Source: Candidatus Omnitrophota bacterium
GTDB lineage: Bacteria; Hinthialibacterota; Hinthialibacteria; Hinthialibacterales; Hinthialibacteraceae
Assembly: GCA_013177805.1 (NCBI GenBank)
Contig: JABLXU010000010.1
Span: 54,018 to 118,017 of the forward strand
Direction of reading: 5' to 3'
Length of the DNA stretch: 64,000 bases
In this document: in pieces, positions 42,533 through 50,991 of the stretch
How positions within the stretch are numbered: position 1 is the first letter of the stretch
How the letters are laid out: the number at the start of each line of letters is the position of its first letter
The notes under the pieces: generated by a model
Told to the model about the DNA's origin: nothing
The model's database searches: none
What the model saw: only the letters and a program-made list of their open reading frames with translations
Translations under genes and position numbers: made by a program

Positions 42533-45241
42533 ATGAAGAATTTCGTACCGGTTTTTCTGGCCGTTTTGTTTTTGATCAGTTTGGCTGCTTTGGTGTTAAC
42601 AACCCTGTGGATGCCGGATTCTGACATTGGAACTCCGCCGGAACTCTCTGGCCCGGGATTTTCCTTACCTCCGCGCGCCACACCTGCTGTCCTGCCTCCC
42701 GCCGAGTTGTTATCTGGCAATGCGTACGCGGTGAATTGCGTGCTTACCGATCCGGAGGGGCAGCCGGTTTCGGGAGCGCAAGTGACCTTGTCTTCCACCA
42801 CCGAACGGCCTTACACCCACATGGCGGTCAGCGACGCCCAAGGCCGCTGCGGATTGATGATCCTCCTTCCGGGAGAGTACCGCATCACCGCGGCCGCCGC
42901 CGGGTACAGCCCCAGCGAGGCGACAGTCCATATCACAAGCGTATCACCCCGGGAACAATCGGTGGCTTTGGTTCTTCATCCGCCCCGGTACACCCTTTCC
43001 GGCACGGCTATATCGTCATCCGGAACGGGAGTGGCGGGCGCTGAAATTTCCTTGGCTACGCCAAGGCAGCGTTGGAGCGCCCGGACGGGAAGCGAGGGGA
43101 GTTTTCAATTCGTAGGCCTGCCAGCAGGTATTTATCGTCTCTCGGCTTCCGCGGATAACCACTTGGTTACCGAAAGATCCATTCTCTTGGATGGCGACCG
43201 CGAAGAAACCATAGTCTTGAGTCAAAAGGCCCGGATCGATGGTACCGTGCTCGACGTGTGGAAACGTCCTATTCCCGGCGCCACCGTGACGCTGACCAGC
43301 CGGGGAGAGGAGGAACTGGTGATGTATCGTGTTCCTGTAACACCCGATGGCCGATTCACATTCACGGAGCTCCGGCCCCAGCCGGCTGCCCTCTTCGGAG
43401 AAGCCCCCGGTTATTCTCCCCAGAAAATCGAATTGGAGATCACGCACGCCGTCCACGGGGTGAGTTTGATTCTCGACAGCCGGCCGGTTTTGGTTTCGGG
43501 ACGGATATTGAACAAAAAGATCCGCGAACCGGTTGCTGGTATTCCCGTGGAGTTGCTGGATTTCCGGCAGGACCAGGCGTTTCAGGTGCAGGCCGCCCGG
43601 ACTGAGAGTGGTCCGGATGGGCGGTTTGTCTTCGAGCGGGTGTTGCCCGGCCGGTACATTCTGCGCGCGGCGGAAGGCGCCACGCGCTTCGTGCCGGCCG
43701 TCCAATCCGTTAAGGTTCCGATTCAAGGATTGGAGAATGTTACCGTGGAGTTGGAGGAGTTCGGGTGGATTACCGGCCATGTCCAGAACGCGAAGGGAGA
43801 ACCCATCGCGAACGCCGAAGTGGAATGGATCGGTTTGGGGGCCCCGCAGTCTTCCGTACGCACCGATGCGGAAGGTTATTATGCGTTCACCCGCTTAGCC
43901 CCGTTCCGCCAGGTTCCCAAGTCGGGGAAAGATTATGGACGGATCATGGCCCACCATCCCGATTACGCGGCGGGTTTCAGTCCGCGGCTCGAGTTCGCGG
44001 CGGGAGAGCGTCTCGAGAATATCGATTTGGTTCTGGGCCAGGGGGTAACGATCCAAGGACGGATCTCTGACACGATGAACCGGCCCATCTCCCAGGCGCG
44101 GATCGCGATGAAGATATACCCGGATCGCAACGAACGGATCACCGTGACATCCGGGCCGGATGGACGTTACCGGCTCGATCATGTGCCTGTGGCAATTCCG
44201 GAGGAAATCTTTAACGGGCAAAACGGAGTAGTGGTGGAAGCACGCGCCGCGGGCTATGAGTATCAGGCGCGCTTCGTGGAGACCGCCGGAGAGGCACTCC
44301 TCAACGAGAATTTCATCCTCCATAAGGGAGACGAGATTTCCGGTATGGTTTTGCTGCCTGATGGGACTCCCGCCCATGGCGCCCAGGTCCTTCTGCTAGG
44401 GGCGGAATTCCAAACCGTGGAAACAGACGCCGATGGCCGGTTTGTCATCGAAAATATTTACCCGCTCAGCACCTTGCAGATCATGGCTTGGTACGGGGAT
44501 TCCCATTACGCCTGGCCGCTTCCTTTGTGCGTCACGCGGGACATCTTCCCCACCGGCGCGTTTTTCGCCTACCAGGTGCCCGTGGAGCCGGGAACCCGCA
44601 AGTTACTCGTCCCGTTACAGCCAGAATGCGGTATCCTCGGCCGTGTGCTGGATGGCGTCACGAACCAAGCCCTCATGGAATTCAAGGCCACCCTGGGTTA
44701 CCGGTTCCCGGAATACGACCGGTTTCTGAACTGGTCCATCCGGGAAGGGATTTGGGAGTCCGGAGAGCCGGGGGCGTTTTCGTTTTCCGCTCCTCTGCCC
44801 GGGGAGTATCAGATCACCATCGAGGCGGAGGGCTATGTCAACACCCGGCAGGAAATCGAATTGGAATATGCCGGTATAGTGAAACCGGTGGAAATCCGCC
44901 TGACCCGGAAGGGGTTGGGAATCGTGTCCGGAGTCGTGCGGCCGTATCATGCGGATTCCACCCTCCAAGAACTGCGCTTGGCCGGAAACGAGGTGGAGCG
45001 GCCGGCGCATTTTTACGGGGGGGATCCGTCTCCCGATTCGGAAGTGGGCCGATTTCAGTTCGATAACGTTCCGCCGGGTCGGTATGAGTTGATATGTTTT
45101 TACACGATGGCCGGGGGAGGCCTGGGCCGGGAGACTTTAGCGGAAGTGGAAGTCATGGCGGACCGCGCCGTGGATTTGGGAGTGCTCGATGTATCGCATC
45201 TCCAGATCCGGCCCACGCCTGAGCCGGCCCGGCCGCATTGA
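42533..45241 (+). CDS. Large protein with many carboxypeptidase-regulatory-like domains
   Basis: About 902 residues from the ATG at 42533, with AAGGA nine bases upstream (an in-frame TTG at 42524 is less likely). A membrane anchor or signal (FLAVLFLISLAALVLTTLW, about 6-25) is followed by about nine repeated beta-sandwich modules of 75-95 residues, each with the recurring pattern xGxVxDxxGxPVxGAxVxL and TDxxGxF/Y (for example LTDPEGQPVSGAQVTLSS, ILNKKIREPVAGIPVELL, ISDTMNRPISQARI, VLLPDGTPAHGAQVLLLG). These are carboxypeptidase-D regulatory-like or transthyretin-like domains, found in cell-surface adhesins and polymer-binding proteins. No enzymatic domain is seen. Function is probably structural or adhesive, extracellular. 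Confidence 0.82.
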   Translation: MKNFVPVFLAVLFLISLAALVLTTLWMPDSDIGTPPELSGPGFSLPPRATPAVLPPAELLSGNAYAVNCVLTDPEGQPVSGAQVTLSSTTERPYTHMAVSDAQGRCGLMILLPGEYRITAAAAGYSPSEATVHITSVSPREQSVALVLHPPRYTLSGTAISSSGTGVAGAEISLATPRQRWSARTGSEGSFQFVGLPAGIYRLSASADNHLVTERSILLDGDREETIVLSQKARIDGTVLDVWKRPIPGATVTLTSRGEEELVMYRVPVTPDGRFTFTELRPQPAALFGEAPGYSPQKIELEITHAVHGVSLILDSRPVLVSGRILNKKIREPVAGIPVELLDFRQDQAFQVQAARTESGPDGRFVFERVLPGRYILRAAEGATRFVPAVQSVKVPIQGLENVTVELEEFGWITGHVQNAKGEPIANAEVEWIGLGAPQSSVRTDAEGYYAFTRLAPFRQVPKSGKDYGRIMAHHPDYAAGFSPRLEFAAGERLENIDLVLGQGVTIQGRISDTMNRPISQARIAMKIYPDRNERITVTSGPDGRYRLDHVPVAIPEEIFNGQNGVVVEARAAGYEYQARFVETAGEALLNENFILHKGDEISGMVLLPDGTPAHGAQVLLLGAEFQTVETDADGRFVIENIYPLSTLQIMAWYGDSHYAWPLPLCVTRDIFPTGAFFAYQVPVEPGTRKLLVPLQPECGILGRVLDGVTNQALMEFKATLGYRFPEYDRFLNWSIREGIWESGEPGAFSFSAPLPGEYQITIEAEGYVNTRQEIELEYAGIVKPVEIRLTRKGLGIVSGVVRPYHADSTLQELRLAGNEVERPAHFYGGDPSPDSEVGRFQFDNVPPGRYELICFYTMAGGGLGRETLAEVEVMADRAVDLGVLDVSHLQIRPTPEPARPH

Positions 45242-45268
45242 TCCTACGGTATGTCGGGAGTTGGTGGT

Positions 45269-46345
45269 TTAGCGGCCCACGCCTTGCCGGAGCCATTCGT
45301 GGAGAAGACGGGGATAGTTGCGCTTGTTAAACAGAATGCTGGCGGTCAGAAAACATTCGTGCGTGCAGGAGCAGCGGGTTGCGGCAATCCAGTCGCGGCA
45401 GCGCCGGGTGTTTTCGGAATTCCAAATGGCGTAAAAATCGTATCCGGATTCACGCACGTTCCCCAGGCGGGGATGCGCCGCGCCGTTGCCGTTTACGGCC
45501 GGCAATGGGTCTTCCAGCATTTCGCAGAGCGACACGGTCCCATCCGAATAGAGCACGCCGATCGCCGATCCGGCCAGGCAGGGAATCTCTGAAGGCTTAC
45601 CCTGGGCCACTTGGGAAATAGCCTCGCGCGCCAGCCGGTTTTTGGCGCGCTGGAGGCCCGCTTTCCAACTCCGGTCCCGGTCCAGATGATACCGTTCACA
45701 CCGTTCAGCGAATTGCCGGTATTTTTCGAAGGCAATTTCCAACAGGGAGGAATCGTGTACCTTCCCCCGGACATGATTGACAGACAACCGGTCAACGCCC
45801 AGCCCGGCCATCTCGTGGTAAAGGTCATCCAGTTGGTGTTCGTTTTTCGCGGTGACCGTCATGACGATGGAGGTCAACAAGTTGGGCAGATCGGCTTTGC
45901 ACGCATTCAGGCGGGCCACCGTTTCCCTTGCCTTGGCGAAGGAACCGGGCCGCCGGCGAATGGAATCGTGCACCGCCTCTAGGCCGTCGATCGAGACACC
46001 GACGTCCACCACCAGTTCCGGGCAGAGATCCAGCAACCGCCGGACTGATTGTTCGATCCATTCCGGGCGGGTGCCGTTGGTGATAATACCCATCCGCCGC
46101 GTGGAAGCGTATTGATAGAAGGCTTGCAGAACTTCCGGCAAGTCTTTGCGGAGGAAGGGTTCGCCGCCGGTTACCCGGACAAACCGCAGGGGCTGGACGC
46201 TGCGGGCGACCCGCGCGATTTCCTCTGGGGTCATTTCGTCATGCTTATTCAATTCATCCAAATAGAAACAGTGTTCGCACCGCAGGTTGCAGCGCGAGGT
46301 GATGTAGTAAATCAAGTAATGCAAGCGGGGGGATTTTCGCAGCAT
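45269..46345 (-). CDS. Radical SAM/SPASM protein
   Basis: 358 residues. The N-terminal radical SAM site is CNLRCEHCF (about 19-27, CxxxCxxC), followed by VRVTGGEPFLRKDL and the SPASM C-terminal cysteines (CLAGSAI, SLCEMLEDP, RCRDWIAATRCSCTHEC) for auxiliary [4Fe-4S] clusters. Such enzymes mature peptides or proteins, for example PQQ-, mycofactocin- or sactipeptide-type. No small precursor-peptide gene is evident beside it, and the next gene is a convergent surface protein, so the target is unknown. Confidence 0.9.
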   Translation of the reverse strand: MLRKSPRLHYLIYYITSRCNLRCEHCFYLDELNKHDEMTPEEIARVARSVQPLRFVRVTGGEPFLRKDLPEVLQAFYQYASTRRMGIITNGTRPEWIEQSVRRLLDLCPELVVDVGVSIDGLEAVHDSIRRRPGSFAKARETVARLNACKADLPNLLTSIVMTVTAKNEHQLDDLYHEMAGLGVDRLSVNHVRGKVHDSSLLEIAFEKYRQFAERCERYHLDRDRSWKAGLQRAKNRLAREAISQVAQGKPSEIPCLAGSAIGVLYSDGTVSLCEMLEDPLPAVNGNGAAHPRLGNVRESGYDFYAIWNSENTRRCRDWIAATRCSCTHECFLTASILFNKRNYPRLLHEWLRQGVGR

Positions 46346-46431
46346 GCGGCGAGTATATCATGAAAATCCACCCCGGCGAATATGAGCCAGGAGTGGCGTT
46401 GGAAACCCTGCATGAATGGATGACTCCACTC

Positions 46432-48375
46432 TTACCGAAGCCGCAACACCTGTCCGGGCTGGAGGGTATTTTTCTGCAAGCGGTTGAGGCTTTTCAGCCG
46501 TTGGGGAGTGGTTTGGTATTTCCGCGCGATCACGTCCAGCGAATCTCCCTGCTGAACTTTGTACTCGGCAGGTTGGGCAGAGGCCACGCGTATACCGGTA
46601 TGGCCGACGATGCGCAGTTTTTCACCGGGGACGATATGGGCGGACCGCTTGTTGTTCAGTTTTTTGATTTCTTCCACGGTGGAGCCGAAACGGGCGGCGA
46701 TTTTGCCTAAAGTGTCGCCGCTGCGGACCGTATAAGTGAAAACCCGGTCATTGGAGGCCTTGGGCGCGGCCTGGACCACATTAGCCTTAGAGGAGGGGGT
46801 CTTAGTGGTGGCGTTGGTTGTGGCGGCCGCATTAGCCAGATTGGTGTTGCCCGGAGAAATCAGCAACCGGGCACCCCGGTTGATTTGGTTGTTTTTGTTG
46901 ATGCTTTTCGGGTTGAGCTGACGCAAGCGCGCCGTGGAAACGCCATAGCGGCTGGCGATGGCGCTCAACGATTCACCCGCCCGGACCGTGTGATAAACCG
47001 GCTTTTGGGGAACGGGAGTGGCTTGAGGGGTGGGTTGGGATACGGCCGGGGGCGGAGGTGGCGCCACGGATCTTTGCGGACTGGATACTCCCTCGGGAGT
47101 TTGAGCCACAAGCACGGGCTTGGGAGCGAAGAATTCCGGCGGAATGGGTTTGGCGGGTTCGAAGAAGAATTTGTTCACCGCGTTATAGACGGCTTTCGCC
47201 AATTGATCGCGGTTCTTTGTGCTGCGGATGTACTCATGTTCTTCCGGATGCGTGCGGAAGAGGAACTCGATCAGTACCGAGGGCATGACCAAATGGCGTA
47301 AAACCAGAAAGCGTTGGGGTTTCATAGGCCGTTCCCGCAATGTGATCCAGGGCACTTCCGCCACTTCCTGGGTGATGGTGGCCGCAAGGTTAAGGTTTTG
47401 CTGGAGCATGAAATCCTTGTTCATCAGGAGCATCATGTTGGACAGTTCACTGTTTTTCTTGACCTCGTCTTCAATGCCCAACAGACTCAGTTCTTCGATG
47501 TCGGGATTACTGACCAAGTCATTGGCGTGTTGCTCGCCCAGGTAATAAATTTCGAAACCCTTGGCGGTTTTTTGGCGCGGTCCCGAGATGGCGTTAAGGT
47601 GCAAGGAGAGATAGGCGTCACCCAGATATTCCCGGGCCAGTTGAACGCGGTGGCGTAAGGAGATGGTTTTGAATTCTTCCCGGGTGCGGCCTTTCAATCC
47701 GTAAGGGACCGGCAAGTAATCCCCATAGCGGGTCATCAGGGCTAGGATTTTGGGATTCTCGTCGAACAATTTTTTCATGCGCCAGCCCAGATCCAGGACG
47801 ACTTCTTTTTCGGTGAGGCGGGGGTAACGGATATAATCGCCCGCGCCGTTTTCGTTGAAGGCCCCATGGCCGGGATCCAGCACCACCACTTTACCGCCTT
47901 TTTCCTTGAACTTTTTTATTTCTTCAACTGGAGGAACAAAGGCATGGTTGGGTTCAAAGAGGGGCAAATCCACGGTCACCATGTCTTCCCAAATGTTCCA
48001 TTCCATCTTTTCGAGGTTGATATTGGGATGGCAAGGTATCGTGACAGTGAGGGTGTCGTACCGGGAACTATAGGAAATCGAAGCTTTACGGGTGTAAGTC
48101 CCGTCCAGGTGATATTCCTTGCTGAGCATACCAGATTGGACACCCTTGAGTTCCACGATCAAAATCGGCGCTTTGCCGGTCCGCAAGGGATAAATTCTCG
48201 TTTCGAGATTGGTTTTTTCGGAAATTTCAAACGCCAGTTGGGTGTGATTCACGTAGTCCGCGCAACGGATGAAATCCAGTTTGGGAATTTCCGCGCTGTA
48301 CGAGAGTAAGACTGCGCTTTGCGCCAGCAAGAACCCCGTGACCACACCTCTCCATCCTATCCAGAAATAACGCAT
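46432..48375 (-). CDS. N-acetylmuramoyl-L-alanine amidase with three LysM domains
   Basis: About 647 residues from the ATG at 48375, preceded by GGAGG. A signal/anchor stretch (about 8-24), an N-terminal AMIN-like beta domain (about 35-145), then an Amidase_3 catalytic domain: VVLDPGHGAF (about 165), TEKEVVLDL, SLHLNAISG (about 261) and SVLIEFLFRTHPEE with the catalytic Glu. A Pro-rich linker leads to three LysM motifs (about 475, 555, 605; e.g. HTVRAGESLSAIASRYGVS) for binding peptidoglycan glycan. It splits daughter cells or remodels the wall. Not adjacent to division genes. Confidence 0.9.
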   Translation of the reverse strand: MRYFWIGWRGVVTGFLLAQSAVLLSYSAEIPKLDFIRCADYVNHTQLAFEISEKTNLETRIYPLRTGKAPILIVELKGVQSGMLSKEYHLDGTYTRKASISYSSRYDTLTVTIPCHPNINLEKMEWNIWEDMVTVDLPLFEPNHAFVPPVEEIKKFKEKGGKVVVLDPGHGAFNENGAGDYIRYPRLTEKEVVLDLGWRMKKLFDENPKILALMTRYGDYLPVPYGLKGRTREEFKTISLRHRVQLAREYLGDAYLSLHLNAISGPRQKTAKGFEIYYLGEQHANDLVSNPDIEELSLLGIEDEVKKNSELSNMMLLMNKDFMLQQNLNLAATITQEVAEVPWITLRERPMKPQRFLVLRHLVMPSVLIEFLFRTHPEEHEYIRSTKNRDQLAKAVYNAVNKFFFEPAKPIPPEFFAPKPVLVAQTPEGVSSPQRSVAPPPPPAVSQPTPQATPVPQKPVYHTVRAGESLSAIASRYGVSTARLRQLNPKSINKNNQINRGARLLISPGNTNLANAAATTNATTKTPSSKANVVQAAPKASNDRVFTYTVRSGDTLGKIAARFGSTVEEIKKLNNKRSAHIVPGEKLRIVGHTGIRVASAQPAEYKVQQGDSLDVIARKYQTTPQRLKSLNRLQKNTLQPGQVLRLR

Positions 48376-48850
48376 TTTCCTGGCTGCCTCCATGTGCCAA
48401 CAGAATGATACCCAGGAGTCCCTCGCATCAAGTAACATCCAATCATAACAATTACTATAGGAGACTTACGATAGCATTTTTCTTCCCGGGATGCAATACA
48501 AAATTCTCGATTTTCGTTCGAGTTAAGTAAGGTGACTTGATCCGATTTATCATACTAGCTGACCAACACCGGGATTATCCTTCCCGACCGGGGAAACAGG
48601 CAAAGGAAACGCCCCCTAGTCGTTTATTATCGGACCCGGGGCGTAGAGATTGAGTGAGGTAATGGAGGGACCCCTCCCCCTTTGCCTTTTTTAGGCAGAT
48701 CACGCAGCCCAATCCCCTTCCGCACTATGTGTTCGGTTGGTTGGATGTGCGGCTTTAGGCCGTTCTACCTAGTATCTGCTTTTAATTTATTTATGTAATA
48801 TTACAAATTTAATTGATAGGAATTTGGATTTAAAGATAAAGAACTTGAGT
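48376..48850. other. Intergenic region, AT-rich in part
   Basis: 475 bases between the amidase start and the GH10 end. An inverted repeat of seven bases (48609-48615 with 48638-48644) and an AT-rich stretch at 48780-48840 are visible. No gene recognised. Confidence 0.5.
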
Positions 48851-50545
48851 CTATATCGCCAAATCGATTCGAAGAATCTGGGGTTCGGTATCGTCGGGTA
48901 GAGAGAAAGGTTGTTGGACAGGCCGCCCACTGGGAGCTTTCACAATGATCCAGTAATCCCCCCGGTACCCGCGGAAGCAGGCCTGGCCTGCCGCGTCCGT
49001 GACGTGAGTTTCCACGGTTCGCCAGCGGTTCTGGATGAGTTCCATCAGGCGCTGATAGGCGGGTTTGGGCGACATGTCCTTGCGCAACAATCCCGAAGGG
49101 GCTCCCTGCCAGGCGCGGTGATCGGAGAAATCCCACCAGGTCAACGCCGCCACTTCAGGGCAGGAGAATACGGTGCGATAGAAACGTTCCACCTCATCGG
49201 CCTGGAAGAGTTCGCCTTCGAGGGTCGTGGGTTCCCAGGCTTCCCATTTCCCGGGGCCGGAGACGATGGTGGTTTCAGTGAAATGAAGTGGGACGTTGTA
49301 TTTCGCGAAACGCTGAACGATTTCGAGAATCCGGCGGGTGGGCCAGGGGCCGCCATGCATGTGGGATTGAATGCCGATGGCGTCGTACAAAGGCCGGCCC
49401 TGGTCATCCACCAGCGCGTCGAGGATGTCCTCAAACACGGGTGGTTCTTGTTTCGATCCGGAATCGGGTGATTGGTTCCCAGGCCGGGAGCGAAGTTCGT
49501 AATCGTTGATCACCAGCAGCGCCTGGGGATTGGCCCGGCGGGCGGTCAAGAAGGCTTGGCGGGGCAGTTCGCTCCGGCCGGTGGTTTTCCACAGGTGAGT
49601 CAATTTCGGAGCCCGCTTTTCGAATTCGGTCCGGTCGAAGGCGGTGGCTTCGTTGACGACATCCCATTTATCGATCAATCCGGCGAAACGGGTCATTTCG
49701 CGGGTGATGCGGTTCATCTGCGCTTCGTACAATAGCTTCGGATCGTCCGGCAGCCACCTTGGCTCGGTGTAGTTCCAGAGCAGAGTGTGGCCCTTGGTCT
49801 GGATGTTCTGTTGCCGGCACCATTCGGCCGCCCGCCGCCAATGTGCCTCGCGGGTCTGGCCGGGAGAGGGTTCGTAGCTCCACCAGTAGAAGCCGAGCGT
49901 GGCGTAGTTCAACAGCGCGGCGAATCGCTGCCGGTATTGGAGTTGCGATTCGGTTTCATCTTCATTCCATACAAAGAGGTTGCAGCCGAAGAGAAAATCG
50001 GGGCGGATTTGATGGATAGTCACTTCGGCCCCAGGGATGGGCCGGCCCTGGCTGTCCACCACCTGGATGATCCCATCGCGGCGGCGGTGGCGTTCGATGC
50101 GGTCCCAGGCTTGGAGTTCGAGGACGAGCTCCTCCGCAAGTTGACGCAACGCGGAAAGCGGCTCGCGCAGGCGCAGAGGCTGCGGCGCATGGCGGGCGAT
50201 AACCGAGCGGAGGGATTGGGCGGAACGGGTGATCAGTGTGGCTGGTCCGGTATCGCGGGAGATGCCGTTCCAAAGCATCAGCCAATCCACCAAACCATCC
50301 GTCCGGCCTTGGCGCAAGTTGTTTTGGAAAGTCTCCAGGCCTTCGAGCCAAGTGAGGCCCAAGCGCAAGGCCGCCAAGGTTTGTGGATCCGCCAAGGGGA
50401 TTTCATCTTGCAGAGTTTGATAGAGCGCTTGGATGGAATGGCTCATCGGCTCGACGTAATCCTGGCTTGCGGCGCCGGGAAGGAATCCCGTCATCCAACT
50501 CAGAACAACCACCAATCGTGTGAATAGAAATCTGTGCTTGCGCAT
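48851..50545 (-). CDS. GH10 endo-1,4-beta-xylanase, exported
   Basis: 564 residues. Signal peptide (MRKHRFLFTRLVVVLSWMTG..., about 1-27), an unassigned N-terminal region (about 30-150), a beta-sandwich-like piece (about 158-180), then a GH10 TIM barrel: HTLLWNYTEP (about 253), acid/base Glu299 in WDVVNEA, IGIQSHMHGG (about 391), nucleophile Glu424 in HFTETT and LTWWDFSDH (about 470). GH10 enzymes cut the xylan backbone. With GH62 and AraB this forms a small hemicellulose theme. The N-terminal extension is longer than in simple xylanases. Confidence 0.9.
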   Translation of the reverse strand: MRKHRFLFTRLVVVLSWMTGFLPGAASQDYVEPMSHSIQALYQTLQDEIPLADPQTLAALRLGLTWLEGLETFQNNLRQGRTDGLVDWLMLWNGISRDTGPATLITRSAQSLRSVIARHAPQPLRLREPLSALRQLAEELVLELQAWDRIERHRRRDGIIQVVDSQGRPIPGAEVTIHQIRPDFLFGCNLFVWNEDETESQLQYRQRFAALLNYATLGFYWWSYEPSPGQTREAHWRRAAEWCRQQNIQTKGHTLLWNYTEPRWLPDDPKLLYEAQMNRITREMTRFAGLIDKWDVVNEATAFDRTEFEKRAPKLTHLWKTTGRSELPRQAFLTARRANPQALLVINDYELRSRPGNQSPDSGSKQEPPVFEDILDALVDDQGRPLYDAIGIQSHMHGGPWPTRRILEIVQRFAKYNVPLHFTETTIVSGPGKWEAWEPTTLEGELFQADEVERFYRTVFSCPEVAALTWWDFSDHRAWQGAPSGLLRKDMSPKPAYQRLMELIQNRWRTVETHVTDAAGQACFRGYRGDYWIIVKAPSGRPVQQPFSLPDDTEPQILRIDLAI

Positions 50546-50645
50546 GGCTGGCTCCAGGGGATCGTAATTTTTTTTGGAGTACTATACCACATCCGGTTTA
50601 TACGCGTAGAGAATCCGTCTCCAACAGGAGGAAAGAAACAAAACC

Positions 50646-50984
50646 ATGGCCCCCTATTTTCATCAACCCGAAGCCCTGGTCCGGTTTTCCGAAGAGAAAA
50701 TGGTCAAGGTGAACCTGTATGAATCGCCGCGGATGTTTTGCGATGTGTATTGCCTGCGGCCGGGCCAGGAGCAGAAAGAGCATACCCACGCCGGGAACGA
50801 CAAGATTTACTACATGCTGAGCGGAACCTGCCAGGCGCGCATCGGAGAAGAGATTCGTACATTGGCGGCAGGGCAGTTGGCGGTGGCCCCGGCTGGGATG
50901 ATCCATGGGGTACGGAACGAATCGGCGGAAGAAGCCGTGTTGCTGGTCATCATGGCGCCGCATCCGGATTTAAGCCGTGCGTGA
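50646..50984 (+). CDS. Small cupin-domain protein
   Basis: 112 residues of one cupin barrel: PGQEQKEHTHAGNDKIYYML (about 40-59) gives the first metal-binding motif (two His, Glu/Lys-like pattern), and APAGMIHGVRNES (about 81-93) the second. Mononuclear cupins have very varied roles (binding, isomerase, dioxygenase). The start is preceded by AGGAGG-like purines about ten bases away. It ends seven bases before the convergent kinase gene. Function not determinable from sequence. Confidence 0.85.
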   Translation: MAPYFHQPEALVRFSEEKMVKVNLYESPRMFCDVYCLRPGQEQKEHTHAGNDKIYYMLSGTCQARIGEEIRTLAAGQLAVAPAGMIHGVRNESAEEAVLLVIMAPHPDLSRA

Positions 50985-50991
50985 CCGTGTG

